Assembly (NCBI GenBank): GCA_032622095.1 | Contig: CP136069.1 | Location: 19,047,326 to 19,111,325 of the forward strand | Direction of reading: 5' to 3' | DNA: 64,000 nt | From: Siphonodentalium dalli | Lineage: Eukaryota > Mollusca > Scaphopoda > Gadilida > Siphonodentaliidae | Shown here: one piece after another, positions 1-10,987 of the stretch | Layout of the letters: every line of letters begins with the position of its first letter | Numbering within the stretch: position 1 is the stretch's first letter | Made by a program: the position numbers and the translations under genes | The notes under the pieces: generated by a model | What the model saw: the letters and a program-made list of their open reading frames with translations, nothing else | The model's database searches: none | Told to the model about the DNA's origin: nothing

Positions 1-1840
1 TGTATTATAGTCTGTGCTACACTACTAGATAATGCGATTGTGGGATATATATAAGAGGCGCGGGAAAATGTCATCGAGTAGACGCGAGTAGACTGGCTCA
101 TGCTCTCCCAATAGCTTGCAATAGTATTGTTTACTGCTTTATTTTCAGGGACGTGGCTGGAAGTTCTCCGTTTTAGGGAGAGTCCTCCTTGAAATCTCCA
201 GCTGCATCCCTCCTCTGAAAATTTGTTTTGCACATCTCCCCCATTGGTTGGATTTATCCAAATAGTGTACCTCGAGCTTTCCATTTACAACCTATCACCC
301 CCTATACAATTAGAAAGTTTCCAACTCATGGCCATTTCAGTCAAAAAATTTGACAACATTTTGAAAATAATCGACTTTGGTCTAAAAAATATTGTCCCTC
401 AACTTTCAAATAAATGAAAGCAATGTTAACCTGATAAAAGTGGCCACGTAGACAACCAGGCAAGATGGCACCAAATATTGTCACCGCTTTTCAAAAGAGG
501 CAGAGTCAGTATGATCCGAAAATCTTGTCAAATATAAAGAAATGTATATTTTTTTGTGAAACACAATGTCACCTATTTGGGACAAAATTGGAACTTACCA
601 TGCATACAAGATGGCCACCAACATGGCCACTTGAAGTGGATAATAATTTCTATGTTTTACTAATATCTTCTAGATCAGTTATTGACGTTTGGAACTGGTG
701 GATAATTGTGGCTTTCTTTTACGATTGCTGCAGTTCACGCTGGTCATCCTATATAATCCCCATTGTCGTCAAAAACTCAGTAAAACCGCCGCGGGCAAGT
801 TACGAGACGACTGGTATGTTTGTTTACCGCGCTATTTTGCTTTTAGTTTTACTTTTACCGGCATAATTCCGGATTCACATGCTGTTTGATGGACACAACA
901 TATTATAATTGTTGACAGATGGAAGAATACGGCTCAATTTGGTTACAAAATGACCGATGGATGGTGAGAATAAACATTCAATATTTCAATATCGTGCGAT
1001 TTTTATTATTACGTTTCAAATTAAAGCAAATTTGAATAATGTTGAAAAAGTTCCATTTGATATAGATATCTTAGGAAGCTATATAAATCTTCATTTCCAG
1101 CAATATTTGCTGAATTTATGAAAGAAAAAAACGGAATAATTCTGATGGCACTCCCAGTTGTTCGAGTAAAATCCGTTGCTGGTTCGATTGAAACCTGCAG
1201 CAGGGTATACTGCCGCCCGCCACGGGGTTTACTTAATCGTATAGTACTGTATAAGTTTGGAAATAATTACTAATTCGGGTTACTGGATTAATATTAGGGG
1301 AGCTTACGTTCAAAACACGTCAATACATGGTTATGTCAGACAACTAGCTTCATACAATTAACCAATAACTCGATTAGTGCAAATTTCGATGGATGCAAGT
1401 CGAATTAACCTTGAAATAAGGAATGCAGTCGACAAAGATTAAGTTTTTCTGAAGAATGGTTATCTAAATTATCTCCGGACTTCTGCCACAGCCTACATAA
1501 TCGTTTCCCCATATATACGGGGACCATTTTCTAACAATATACTATTAAATGCACCACTTTAAACTAATTAAACCAACCTTGTTGTGGGAATTTTAATCAT
1601 ATGCGCGCCCGCTTCGTGTTTTACTGACGCCCGCAGCGGCATTTACTTGCCCGCAACGGGTATTATAGTATTATAGGATGACTGGCGTTCAGTTGTATAG
1701 AATGAAGTTTTATAATGGTTTTATTATATACGATGTAAACTATACTTCATTGAGTATCTGTTGTATGTGTCAGTCTCAAGGGTATATGTACGTTGTATAA
1801 GTTCTTTACCTAGATAGTAGATATATTTTAAGGATATATA
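1..1840. other. No gene seen; upstream intergenic DNA
   Basis: Reading both strands I see only short chance open frames with no recognisable domain. Two small GC-richer patches (about 1,190-1,225 and 1,600-1,665) contain related words such as cgcccgc and cgggg, and may be ends of a degenerate repeat. Nothing in this stretch can be assigned to the flotillin gene. Confidence 0.5.
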
Positions 1841-2042
1841 TATGGTGTTTTCAAAAGATCCTCGTCCTTTTAGATACGCATGCATTCTGAGTAAATACAT
1901 ATTCAAACATCTACAGGCTATAATATATAAGACACATAATTGTGCATGTTTATATAATATCATTCATTTTATTTGTTATATATGGTCGACCGAATGTGAG
2001 ACGGCAGGTCATTTCATGACTTTTCTAACGTTGGAAATTCGT
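1840..2042 (+). promoter_or_regulatory. Putative promoter/5'UTR of first exon 1a
   Basis: This stretch shares dispersed blocks with the DNA upstream of exon 1b (a 'gcatgca..ctgagtaaata' block, a 'gtttatataatatcat' block and an 'aacgttgga' block just before the ATG). A TATA-like word (ttatatatgg) lies about 65 nt before the start codon. Shared non-coding sequence before two similar first exons suggests the promoter was duplicated with the exon. That it is active is inference. Confidence 0.4.
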
Positions 2043-2094
2043 ATGATGGTGTTTTTCAATACATGTGGACCTAATGAATGCATGGTTGTTTCAG
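2043..2094 (+). CDS. Flotillin-like alternative first coding exon 1a
   Basis: Encodes MMVFFNTCGPNECMVVSG, split at the last Gly, and ends TCA-G followed by a gtacga donor (phase 1). The CGPNE.MVVSG signature is the N-terminus of flotillin-1, a membrane-raft scaffold of the SPFH family whose N-terminal domain sits on the cytosolic face of the membrane. Two ATGs in tandem are available; the second matches the start of exons 1b and 1c. The phase fits exon 2 at 33,460. The surrounding non-coding DNA is more diverged from the other two units than they are from each other, so this may be the oldest copy or no longer used. It could instead be a dead duplicate; transcript data would decide. Confidence 0.7.
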
Positions 2095-2328
2095 GTACGA
2101 TGTATGTTAATATGTTAAAAATTTGCCTTTTGTATACTTCCACAATCTTGTTTGGTCTAAGCGATTGTATGAGTCCACTCTAACAATTATTTATCGTATA
2201 GAGACAACTTGGTATAACTTTGAACTTAATAAATTATGCTTCCCTAAAATACATCTACAAATTATTTATTATGATAATTCGATATATTGTCAAGAAATTC
2301 TAAATTATGTTCTCCAATACCATTATTG

Positions 2329-3047
2329 TTAAAGGCCCACTTAATTTTCGAACCCCCAGCTCACATATATAAAATATATGCTATATTATATACCATCGAA
2401 CCCCCAGATCACATTATATAACATATGTGCCATATTATATACCATCGAACCCCCAGATCACATTATATAAAATATATGCCATATTATATACCATCGAACC
2501 CCCAGATCACATATATATAAATTATATGCCATACTATATACCATCGAACCCCCAGATCATATTATATAAAATATATGCCATATTATATACCATCGAACCC
2601 CCAGATCACATTATATAAAATATATGCCATATTATATACCATTTGAGAGAGGAAGCTCCAAAACATTGTATCCAGTGTAATAAAATGAAACATGTTGTTT
2701 TTGTTGAGTTACCGACGTGTTTTTGTCATCTAGATTGTAGTAAAATGTGCATTATTTTCAATAGAGGGAAAATAACATTTTATGCTTAATATAGATTTAT
2801 TCCCCTTCCATTGAAAATACATCTTTTTTTTAATTCTGTTGCATTCTGGGAGCCTAAACGGGGGAAATCTTTCTTTGATTTCAGCTGTTTTCTATTTCTC
2901 TATGGGCATCTTCTGAGACATAGACGTTTCAAATGGTGGTGAATTAGAGTGTTTTAATCATATTTTATGGCATAGATTGTTATTAAAACCGTATATCAAG
3001 TCACTATAAAAAATAATCGGTGACTCGAAAATTAAGAGGGCCTTTAA
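2329..3047. mobile_element. MITE (TIR AGGCCCACTTAATTTTCGA), TTAA-flanked
   Basis: The ends read ttaaAGGCCCACTTAATTTTCGA and, inverted, TCGAAAATTAAGAGGGCCTttaa. A second copy lies at 50,513-51,010 in the opposite orientation, and a truncated one ends at 22,758. No transposase is present, so it is non-autonomous. Its left half carries the 50-bp tandem repeat annotated separately. Shared internal words include 'attccccttccattgaaaat', 'tctgttgcattctggg' and 'catcttctgagacatagacg'. Confidence 0.7.
2340..2650. repeat. 50-bp tandem repeat, about 5-6 units
   Basis: Repeats of 'ccatcgaacccccagatcac' followed by an AT-rich 'attatataaaatatatgcc' half. Units differ by a few bases only. The array lies inside the MITE at 2,329-3,047 and is absent from its other copies, so it arose by local expansion. 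The open frame across it is a repeat artefact. Confidence 0.85.
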
Positions 3048-3228
3048 ATATATATGACCGCGAGGTATACCTGGGATAATCGACGAACTGTCTTTTTTGA
3101 CAATGACATATCTGAGAAATTGTTTATTTGTTATGACAAAAATATTTCTTATCAAAAGTATTGGCTGCGAGACCTCCAACATAATATAATTTATTATATA
3201 CTTGCCCATGAATTATAAGGTTTTAGCA

Positions 3229-3303
3229 GTGAGATATAAGTGATATCACACTAGTGAGATATAAGTGATATCACACTAGTGAGATATAAGTGATATCCCA
3301 ATG
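3229..3303. repeat. 25-bp tandem repeat x3
   Basis: Three near-identical direct units of gtgagatataagtgatatca plus cacta. Each unit contains the near-palindrome gatataagtgatatc. Confidence 0.85.
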
Positions 3304-3377
3304 GTGAAATTTCTGATGTATTGACATTCATTGGGGGCCATAGGCAAGTAACTATAAAGTATATAATAAACAGAATA

Positions 3378-3527
3378 TCCACACCTTTTCAGTGGATATC
3401 GGTTAAATCTCATTCGTGATGACAAAACATTTGAATTTCCACTCGTGGCTAAAGCCACTCGTGGTTCAATGTTTTGTCATCACTCATAAGATATAACCCA
3501 TATCCACTGAAAAAATGTGGATATCCT
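3378..3527. repeat. Foldback (imperfect hairpin) element
   Basis: The arms 'ccacaccttttcagtggata' and its complement, ending '..tccactgaaaaaatgtgg', enclose a second inverted pair around 'gatgacaaaacat'. The central loop repeats 'cactcgtgg'. It resembles the other 150-bp foldbacks at 32.4, 32.8, 46.7 and 62.5 kb in layout but not in sequence. Confidence 0.7.
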
Positions 3528-4335
3528 CTATATATTATATTGCTGAACCAAGATAGGCCATGTATAATGGAAGACACGGTGTAAATAATACAAAGTCGAG
3601 TCTAAAGTTTGGCAGACAGTTATACTCTATCATTACGTGCGCTCGCGCAACAGTATGGCGATCAGTCAGATTCGTAGGTACGTAGGTACGTACGTTGGTG
3701 TCACCCTACCGATTTCACTCCATGGCGTCACCCTTACGCAGTACATGCCGGCGACGTTACGGAGTAGATTATAGAGTTGACGCCCTTGGCACTGACTTCC
3801 GTTACTAGCTCGTTGCTATATAAACAAACCAGCGATGTGGCTTTTGTCGAAAATTGACAGTCAGTACATTCGCCCTGTATACATGTACTTTCAGAAAATA
3901 CAAAACACCACAACGTTATACCCCACCAATGTCAGTGTCTCGATATCATTTGACCAAATTTCTTGACATGAAACCGCGACAGACACGGTGTGAAATACAT
4001 CGCATTGAGTAAACCATTTCCCATTGTTTCAATTCAACTTCAAGATCGCGGTAAAATCAAAAGCGCAATTTGTAAGTGGTAAACATCTGAAAAAGACATC
4101 AGGTACATGCAGAAACTAATTGTTGTGCATATTTATTTCTATTTGAGGTGGCAATTTTTCATGTTTATCAGTATTTTTAACGATAAGAGCGATGGTAATT
4201 GGGGACTATATTTTATCTAGCGCATTAAATTTAAAATAAAAAGTCGTGAATTGGCTGAGTGTTTTCTATGGCCGCACATTTCGTTGATAATTACGAGCCA
4301 TTTGTTTGTCTAAATAACATTTTTAAGTTCGAAGA

Positions 4336-4486
4336 GCATTAGAATGGGGATAACAGTGTGGTGTTTTGTTATTTCGGAAAGGTACATGGCGAATATACTG
4401 TGGCAAATACCCGTAACTAAATTTGCCACAGTATATTCGCCATGTACCTTTCCGAAATCACAAAACACCACACTGTTAGCCCCTAA
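4336..4486. repeat. Foldback with ~60-bp near-perfect arms
   Basis: The left arm (taacagtgtggtgttttg, then tttcggaaaggtacatggcg) is repeated in reverse complement ending caaaacaccacactgtta. The loop is only about 20 nt. Likely a small foldback transposon; no target duplication is clear. Confidence 0.8.
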
Positions 4487-5559
4487 ATAAAACATTTGAA
4501 GATTGTAATTGTCTTTGTTTGCTAACATTATATTAAATTAAATAAATTAAGTAAAATTTCGTGAATTTTTTTTTAATTATTTGTTATTACATTTTTGCGC
4601 ACGTTAGCATCTCTCTGAGTGAATTCTAGTTTTGAATTGCAATGTGTTAATTTACAAACTAATTGCATGACCCCAAACTCCCCTTTGTCTGTATATACAA
4701 CAATATAAGCGTCCCTTGTCAAGCTATATAAATAAGGGAAGATACATCCGCGAAAATATAATCTGGGACTAGTATACTAGTCCCAGATATAATACAAGAA
4801 AACCATACAGTCCGAAATGGCTTTTAACGCCATCAAGATCATATTATTAGGCATATAGCAAATATTTTGGAGCTTTAATATGTATTTTGTTTCATATGTG
4901 TGTATGGGATGGGCTTGGCGATGAAGAATGTGAAAATATTTTTTAAATGGGACGTGCCAAACTAAATTTATGATAATTATGAAATATTTACACAAATAAT
5001 ATGTCTTCACAAAGGGCGCATACGTTCCAATTGGTTGACAGATTAATCGGTAAACATGCAACGCCCATTGCATTGATACGCCAATGACGTTGTTAAAAAT
5101 CTGATGACACCATGCAAAACATTGGTTATAACTACCCGGCATAGACAAATCGAATGGAAAGCCTTATTAATGCAGCTGATAGATAATAACCGAGACCTTG
5201 TTAATATATCCCCTCACTCGTTATGCGATGACAGTGATGTTATTCTCTCGCTTGTTAGCCCCACAATAAAAATAAGTACGCAATATACCGAGTACGTTTT
5301 AATCACATTAACTCCATCACCTCCCACGACAGGGCGGAACACCGTTGCCAATATACACCTAAGAGGGCGTAATGGTTACAAACTTTATTCATCATGATTC
5401 GTTCCAAAATGAAAATTCCTTCCATGCTTTATCTTGGAAAATCATTTTGACTAGTCATGGGCAGTGATGAAATTATAGCACACAATCGCGTGTAATGTTG
5501 GGCTCTGATGCCTTTGAATGAAGAATATGCCACGCGTTTGAAATAATATACATGTATGC

Positions 5560-5762
5560 ATGCACGCTGAGTAAATAAAGATCCGATTATCTATAGTCTC
5601 CATATATATATGAGCCATATAGGTGCGTGTTTATACAGTATCATATCATATGTCACATTCTTTGTTGTTGTTATAGTATGATATATAGGGCAACTTATAT
5701 CGTGATGAGCGAGAGGAGGGAGGCAATTTCGTCTTTATTTGTTAACTTTGGAGATTCTGAAC
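5560..5762 (+). promoter_or_regulatory. Putative promoter/5'UTR of first exon 1b
   Basis: Contains a TATA-like word (gatatatagg, near 5,685). The last 50 nt (gggaggcaatttcgtcttt...) are almost the same as those before exon 1c. The 'gtttata.agtatcat' block matches the DNA upstream of exon 1a. Duplicated promoter sequence is what I see; promoter activity is inferred. Confidence 0.45.
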
Positions 5763-5811
5763 ATGGTGTTTTTCCATGCGTGTGGACCTAATGAGTGCAT
5801 GGTTGTATCAG
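5763..5811 (+). CDS. Flotillin-like alternative first coding exon 1b
   Basis: Encodes MVFFHACGPNECMVVSG (last Gly split), 49 nt from ATG to the gtaata donor, phase 1. The predicted peptide is the same length as, and one residue different from, that of exon 1c (V/I before SG). Similarity to exon 1c extends about 40 nt upstream and more than 150 nt into the intron (ctgcgatctttgagtctgga, then agtcgcggctcaac), so the two arose by segmental duplication. Position 12 is Cys, where exon 1d has Val and human flotillin-1 has Ala. It would splice to exon 2 almost 28 kb downstream; nothing nearer fits. Confidence 0.75.
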
Positions 5812-6029
5812 GTAATATATATTATGTATAAGCTACATATGTGTATGTTCGTTTGACGACGCATATGTTGCAAATTTAAATATTCCAAATATAAGCTGCG
5901 ATCTTTGAGTCTGGACGTTCAGTCGCGGCTCAACATGATTTTCAGTTTTATCAGAATCAGAATTTTCTCACCAGATTGCATGGTTAATTCAAATAAGTAT
6001 AAGTATGTAATTAAAGATGCATTATCCGA

Positions 6030-6475
6030 ATTAACGCTCCTCAATTATTATATCTTTGGCTTCGGTGGTAAACTATAGTTGAACCCACCATCAAAGCTCA
6101 GAATGATCAGTTATCGATTTTTTAAGTTTGTTATTTATCGAGATGTGAAATTATTTGTGGCCCAGAAAAACGTCGTCAAATGGACGATCTCGGACAAAAT
6201 TGCGGATGAGGATGGATAACTCTAAAATCAACTGGTAATACGTCAACATTTCGTGATACTCAAGTCATAATACGGCCATATTTCGTTGAACAAAATGTTG
6301 ATAAATAACACGTTTTGGGAAATTTGATACCATAGTTGACAGTGGTTAGCATTATTTTGTTGCAGTTATTCGATTCTGATAACTAAAGCGTATTTTGAAG
6401 AAATGTTGTTGTATCTTGATGATATGGGGACCGCTTGATCGGATTGAGTAAATTTAATTGTCGGGATATTGATAA
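6030..6475. mobile_element. 440-bp MITE (TIR TTAAAGGTACTCAATCC), copy 1
   Basis: Recognised by internal blocks 'gatcagttatcgatttttta', 'attgcggatgaggatggata', 'aacaaaatgttgataaata' and the end 'gatcggattgagtaaattta'. Other copies: 6,600-7,013, 7,470-7,930, 38,405-38,830, 60,465-60,918 and 63,275-63,700, plus fragments near 19,577 and 21,775. No coding capacity. Confidence 0.7.
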
Positions 6476-6597
6476 TTTGATATATGTGTTGCCCACCATA
6501 CATGCATATAATTATCGCGTAACGCATGCGTCAAACAAATGACATAACATGCCACATAGGTCAGTGTGCCAGGTTTCCAGCTGGCGAGTTCAAGTTA

Positions 6598-7013
6598 TAA
6601 GTTATAAGATATTAGTTATAAGAACCGATTTATTGCAACAAATAATGTTATCCAATGTCAACTATGGTATCGAATTTTCCAAAACTTGTTATTTGTCAAC
6701 ATTTTGTTCAACAAAATATGGCCGTATTATCACTAAAGTATCACGAAATTTGACTGTATTACCAATTGATATTAGAGTTATCAATCTTCATCCGCAATTT
6801 TGTCCGAGACCCTCCGTTTACCACGTGTTTCTGGGCCACATATTATTACGCATCTCGAGAAATAACAAACTTCAAAAATCGATATATGATCACTCTTAGC
6901 GTTGATGGGGGGGGGGGGGTGGGGTTCCTCGACTCGAATCAAATATTTTTTACTCCCGAAGCCAAAGATATAATAATTTAAGAACGTCTGATCGGATTGA
7001 GTACCTTTAATGC
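6598..7013. mobile_element. 440-bp MITE, copy 2 (inverted, left end decayed)
   Basis: Inverted relative to copy 1: the 'aacaaaatatggccgtatta', 'tcatccgcaattttgtccga' and 'gatcactct' blocks run the other way. It ends at 'gatcggattgagtaccttta'. It contains a poly-G run at 6,907-6,920. Confidence 0.65.
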
Positions 7014-7469
7014 CATTCATTACAAAACCACACTGAGCCACATCCTCGCGCATTTCACCAATCAGACCATGCGACCCAAACAAAAAGGCTGTAATTTTAC
7101 GGGGCCAGCAAATTTACTCCTTCTACTTGTTATTTTTGTTTTACTATTTGTTTTCGATCTTTAAAATTGTAATTCAACCTAGAATTCCCATTTTTTTTTT
7201 TACTCAGACAGAAAGCTTTTTGTCTGTTCGCTCTCCGACTTCCCATTGGACTGCCATAATTTGGACTCGGGGTATAAAGTGGTTTCGCATATCATCAGGA
7301 TAATCACGTGTAATTGTATATATAGATGTTCAATTGTGATCATAGCATTGTATGATATGTCAAAAACTGGTCAGTTATTCGTAATGCATGTTGATATCCG
7401 ATAGTTCAATCCGATGAAGAAAGATGGGATCTCCTCCGCGGGCGTATAACTGATAACTGAAGCGGCCTT

Positions 7470-7930
7470 TAAATGTTCTCAATCCGATTCCAACAAAAAC
7501 AACAACAACTACAACAACAACAATAACAACAACATTGTTAAATGCCGCTTCAGTTATCAGACTCGATTAATTGCCCAAAAATAATGTTATCCACAGTCAA
7601 CTAAATAGTACTGGGTATATATAAAATTGGCCAAACGTGTTATTTATCAACATTTTGTTCGACGAAATATGGCCGGAATTTCAAAATTCTGATACCCAAA
7701 GCCACTAAAGATTAATGTTATCCATCTTCATCCGCAATTTTGTTCGAGACCGTCGCCTTGACGATTTATTGTCCAGACCACCAATAAGTACATATCTTTA
7801 GAAATAAAACAAATTCAAAAATCGATATCTGATCACGGTGAGCTTTGACGGGTGGGTTCCTCGACTCGAACCAAATATTTTTTACCCCGAAACCAAAGAA
7901 ATAGTAATTTTGAAGCGTTAACTTGTATTA
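7470..7930. mobile_element. 440-bp MITE, copy 3, at edge of duplication B
   Basis: Begins 'cctttaaatgttctcaatcc' and carries an (AAC)n run, then 'cttcagttatcagactcgat', 'tcatccgcaattttgttcga' and 'ccgaaaccaaagaaatagta'. A (GTT)n microsatellite follows at 7,948-8,001. Confidence 0.65.
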
Positions 7931-10508
7931 TGCATCTCAAAACAATTGTTGTGGTTGTGGTTGTTGTTATTGTTGTTATTGTTGTTGTTGTTGTTGTTGT
8001 TGGCCGAATCTTCTGATTATCTGGTGACCGGAATTAATTTCTTTGTGAAATTTGGTACAAGCTATTATTGTGAACCATCGACCAATTGGATATTATAACC
8101 TCATAAATTTACTTTTTATCATTTATGGCATGAAAGATATTTAAAATTCCGTTGTCTTCCGGAACCAAAACTTCAGTAAAATAGATTTTTTCAAGTGCAG
8201 TTCATATATCCATCCACAGGAGCATAGGTCCCGGGTGGTGGTTCCGCCAATAAAAGAGGGGTTTTGACCAAATTCCAAGCTCCTGTGACCCATCATATCT
8301 GAAGAAGAAGAGGAGACTTAATTTTTCTTGATTAATGAAATGTAATGATTATTTTCAATTAGAAATTAAGGTAACTACCCATAAATAATTTTCTATTTTT
8401 GAGAATGTTCAAGAATGTCATGTAGGCCTATGTTGACCAATGAACCATTGGGCTCATATGACTTCTGGATCAACAAACTTAAAGCTGGCCACCATATCTC
8501 TTAACACGATATAGCCTAATTCCATTTGATCAATTTCTCCCTGACTGGGTGGACCACACTGCATATAAAGGGACAAAAGAAGAAACTAATATTTGCAACC
8601 TCTCCATTGTTTTCTCGACTCTTAATAATTACTCAGATTTTATAAACAAGGAAGATGATGATATATGCCGTGAACTTCAAGATTTTTTTTCACCAGGGAA
8701 ATTATTTGCATCGCATGTTGAAAATTTCTTGCCATTTTTGGTTGGATTTATGCAAAACGTATACGTCTCCCCCTTAACTGGAGGCAGTAAAAACCATGCA
8801 CTTGAATATTACTACATCGCTGGTAACTCTGGTGTTTGCATCTTTAAGGACGGTCAGTAAAACTGTTGTTGGACAAATGACACTTCACTATTTTTCCGAT
8901 TGGAATAGGGGGGAGGTCTGCAAAATAATTCCGTATATAGGGTCGGGGCGTGTGGGTTCTCCAGAGGCTGAAAAAATTGTGCTTGTAATTTTTTTCCAAA
9001 ATGGGTTTTTTTCAAACAATTTACAAGTACTGACCATGTAATGTTGTTTGTAAGCATGTTAGTACCATGCTTGTTGGTATGGGCCAGGCTATATAGGCAG
9101 CTATAGTGACTCTTTAGCCTCAGATTTAGCAACATTCTGGATTTCACAGGATCCCGGACCACTTCACAGTGGACCACCGTAATAGCGTTCAGGAAACTTA
9201 TGATCAACGGAAGAAATATTTAGTAACAAAATTAATATATTACCCAGTTGTATTACTTGAATAAAAGTAATAAAACAAAAAAACTGTATCACAAATTGGA
9301 TACTACATGGTGGATACTCAATGATGACTAGATATCATTAACCTGATTGTTGCATAACATGAAAATGAAAAGGGTATCTCATAAATTTCAAATGTCTGAA
9401 ATACTGTCTTGTTCTGGCATGTAATCAAATTCATTCCTTCTGGTTATTTCTCATCTTGAATGATTGCAAGTAATGTTAATTTGCAACAATTATCCAAATA
9501 AAACTGAATTGTTATGATGAATGACCGTTACTGTTTACTGCTCAGACAATCCCAATTGAAGGTGACACTATTCTCATTAAATTTCCGAACTTCACATTGG
9601 AGTTTTACTGCTCAACAAGACTAAACTAAAATACTAATTGTATACTGTTATCACTTACAAATAGATGAACTGAAATATTAATGTGATGCATTCAGATGCA
9701 TTTAGAAATGACATTCAATTCTTCATTCTGATCTATCACCATGCCAAACCACATCAAAATTCGACAACGGACACTTTAACATATATTGCAAAAACTTTGT
9801 ACGGACTGAATTTCATAAAGTCGAACAGGGCCCATAACTCTGGTAGGCATTGATGGTCACAACCCGTGATATTATGCATACTCGTTCCCCATTTCTGGTC
9901 CTTCACCATGCCATAGGGCATCAAAATATGACAACCGAGTCTTGAGTTATAATGCAAAATGTTTGTACGGACGGGCGGCTCGAGATGTCAACTATATAAC
10001 CACTGACTAATATCGGGCGGTATAATAACCATAGATCTATGTGTATACCTAACCAAAAACAATTCCCCTCCCCCACCCCATGCACCCTGATGGATAAGAC
10101 TAAAGAGTCAGGGGTTCCACAATTATTTGTGCATATATAACCAAAGAACTCTTTAGTGAATGTACATACACAATGCTTTATTATTGTTGTTAGATACTGG
10201 AAACACCTGGAAATACAGTTTATTTTTTTGTTTTTTTTCTGATCTGTGTTTACCAATTAGTAAGACAGTTAACACAGTTTTTGAAGAACGGCAACAAAAA
10301 AAACTCTGAAATTTTGATAAAAACATGAGAAAGGGGGTGGGTCCCCAAAATTTTGGAGGAATTTTTTTTTTTTTTTGCAAAAATGGGGTGGTGGGTCCCT
10401 CGGGGTCGGAAAAAAACTTTTTGGGCCCTATATGTGCAATTTTTTTCCAGACCCCCCCCCCCCCTGATTGGAAGCGTTGTTAAAAAATAAGACCGTGGCT
10501 AGAGTAGG
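7931..10508. other. No gene; dispersed repeat and low complexity
   Basis: Holds a (GTT)n microsatellite (7,948-8,001) and a repeat at about 8,620-8,910 that recurs at 22,757-23,090 (shared: gctcagattttataaacaa-type start, 'ggaggcagtaaaaaccatgc', 'aaggacggtc.gtaaaactg', 'ggacaaatgacacttcact'). The open frame 8,549-8,860 is a reading of that repeat. 10,230-10,470 is rich in T, A, G and C homopolymers. Confidence 0.55.
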
Positions 10509-10987
10509 CCCCCTACCGTATGTATACGGCACTTTAGCCGAACTGTTAAAGTACCGTGTACGGTACTTTAGCCAAACTCTATTCAAACTGCTAAAGTACC
10601 GTAGGCCTATATTTTGATTCACATGACACGCGATTAATTGTGTTTTGAATAATGATTCTTTATTTCGTATATGAACGTGATGGTCTGGACAGCCCTTGAG
10701 CCATGCATGCAGAAATCGTTTTGTAATGGTATTTCGTCTATAGGCCTATAGTCTCTTTCGAGTCCATACTTTACAGTAATACTTTACGTGGATTCAAATC
10801 CCCAATTATCTCGTATTGTCTGAAAGCGCTCGGCGTTGAATAGATCAGCGCTCGGGCCAGCTCGGGCGCTGCTATTTGTGACGAACGCGCGCATTTGACG
10901 TGACAAATGACGTCATGCAAGCAGCGTATAGACAGTACATGTATACCGTACTTTAACAGTTTGGCTAAAGTACCATAGGCTATACGG
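10509..10987. mobile_element. MITE abutting first exon 1c, with a CRE-like site
   Basis: The right end reads 'tttggctaaagtaccatagg' then 'ctatacggg'. The inverted counterpart at the left is 'taccgtatgtatacggcact' plus nested copies of 'ggtactttagccaaac' on both strands. It stops where homology to exon 1b's upstream region (ggcaatttcgtcttt) begins, so it was inserted just before the leader of exon 1c. It contains a perfect TGACGTCA at 10,908-10,915. Confidence 0.55.
10908..10915. promoter_or_regulatory. CRE-like palindrome TGACGTCA
   Basis: A perfect TGACGTCA lies about 114 nt before the exon 1c start codon, inside the MITE, in a GC-richer patch with CpGs. CREB/ATF-family factors bind this site in animals. 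Function here is inferred; an 8-bp match can occur by chance. Confidence 0.3.

Larger units (their letters stand above)
3048..5559. other. No gene; foldbacks and short repeats
   Basis: Contains a 25-bp triplicate (3,229-3,303), two foldback elements, and a perfect 24-bp palindrome ctgggactagtatactagtcccag... centred near 4,779 (only its half sites are significant). A TATA-like word (gctatataaac) near 3,816 follows a GC-richer patch at 3,640-3,800, but no coding exon follows it. Nothing else recognised. Confidence 0.5.
5700..7470 (+). repeat. Segmental duplication, copy B (carries exon 1b)
   Basis: Homologous to 10,985-12,101 plus 19,313-19,577 (copy C). Shared landmarks in order: first exon; 'gatctttgagtctgga'; 'tgttttcgatctttaaaatt'; 'cagaaagctttttgtc'; 'ataaagtggtttcg'; 'ttcaatt.tga'; 'aaaaactggtcagttattcg'. 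Copy B has gained two 440-bp MITEs (6,030-6,475 and about 6,600-7,013). Copy C has gained the giant foldback. Confidence 0.75.

Noticed and set aside
465-866. 133-codon frame near the left end
   Set aside because: No recognisable domain, odd composition and no splice or promoter context; likely chance.
3806-3830. TATA-like site after a GC-rich patch, possible unrelated gene start
   Set aside because: No coding exon or donor could be recognised downstream.
8549-8860. 103-codon frame starting MDHTAYKG
   Set aside because: Most of it lies in a dispersed repeat that recurs at 22.76 kb with frame-breaking changes.
10785-10810. tRNA-like word ggattcaaatccc
   Set aside because: No matching A-box, acceptor stem or anticodon arm around it.
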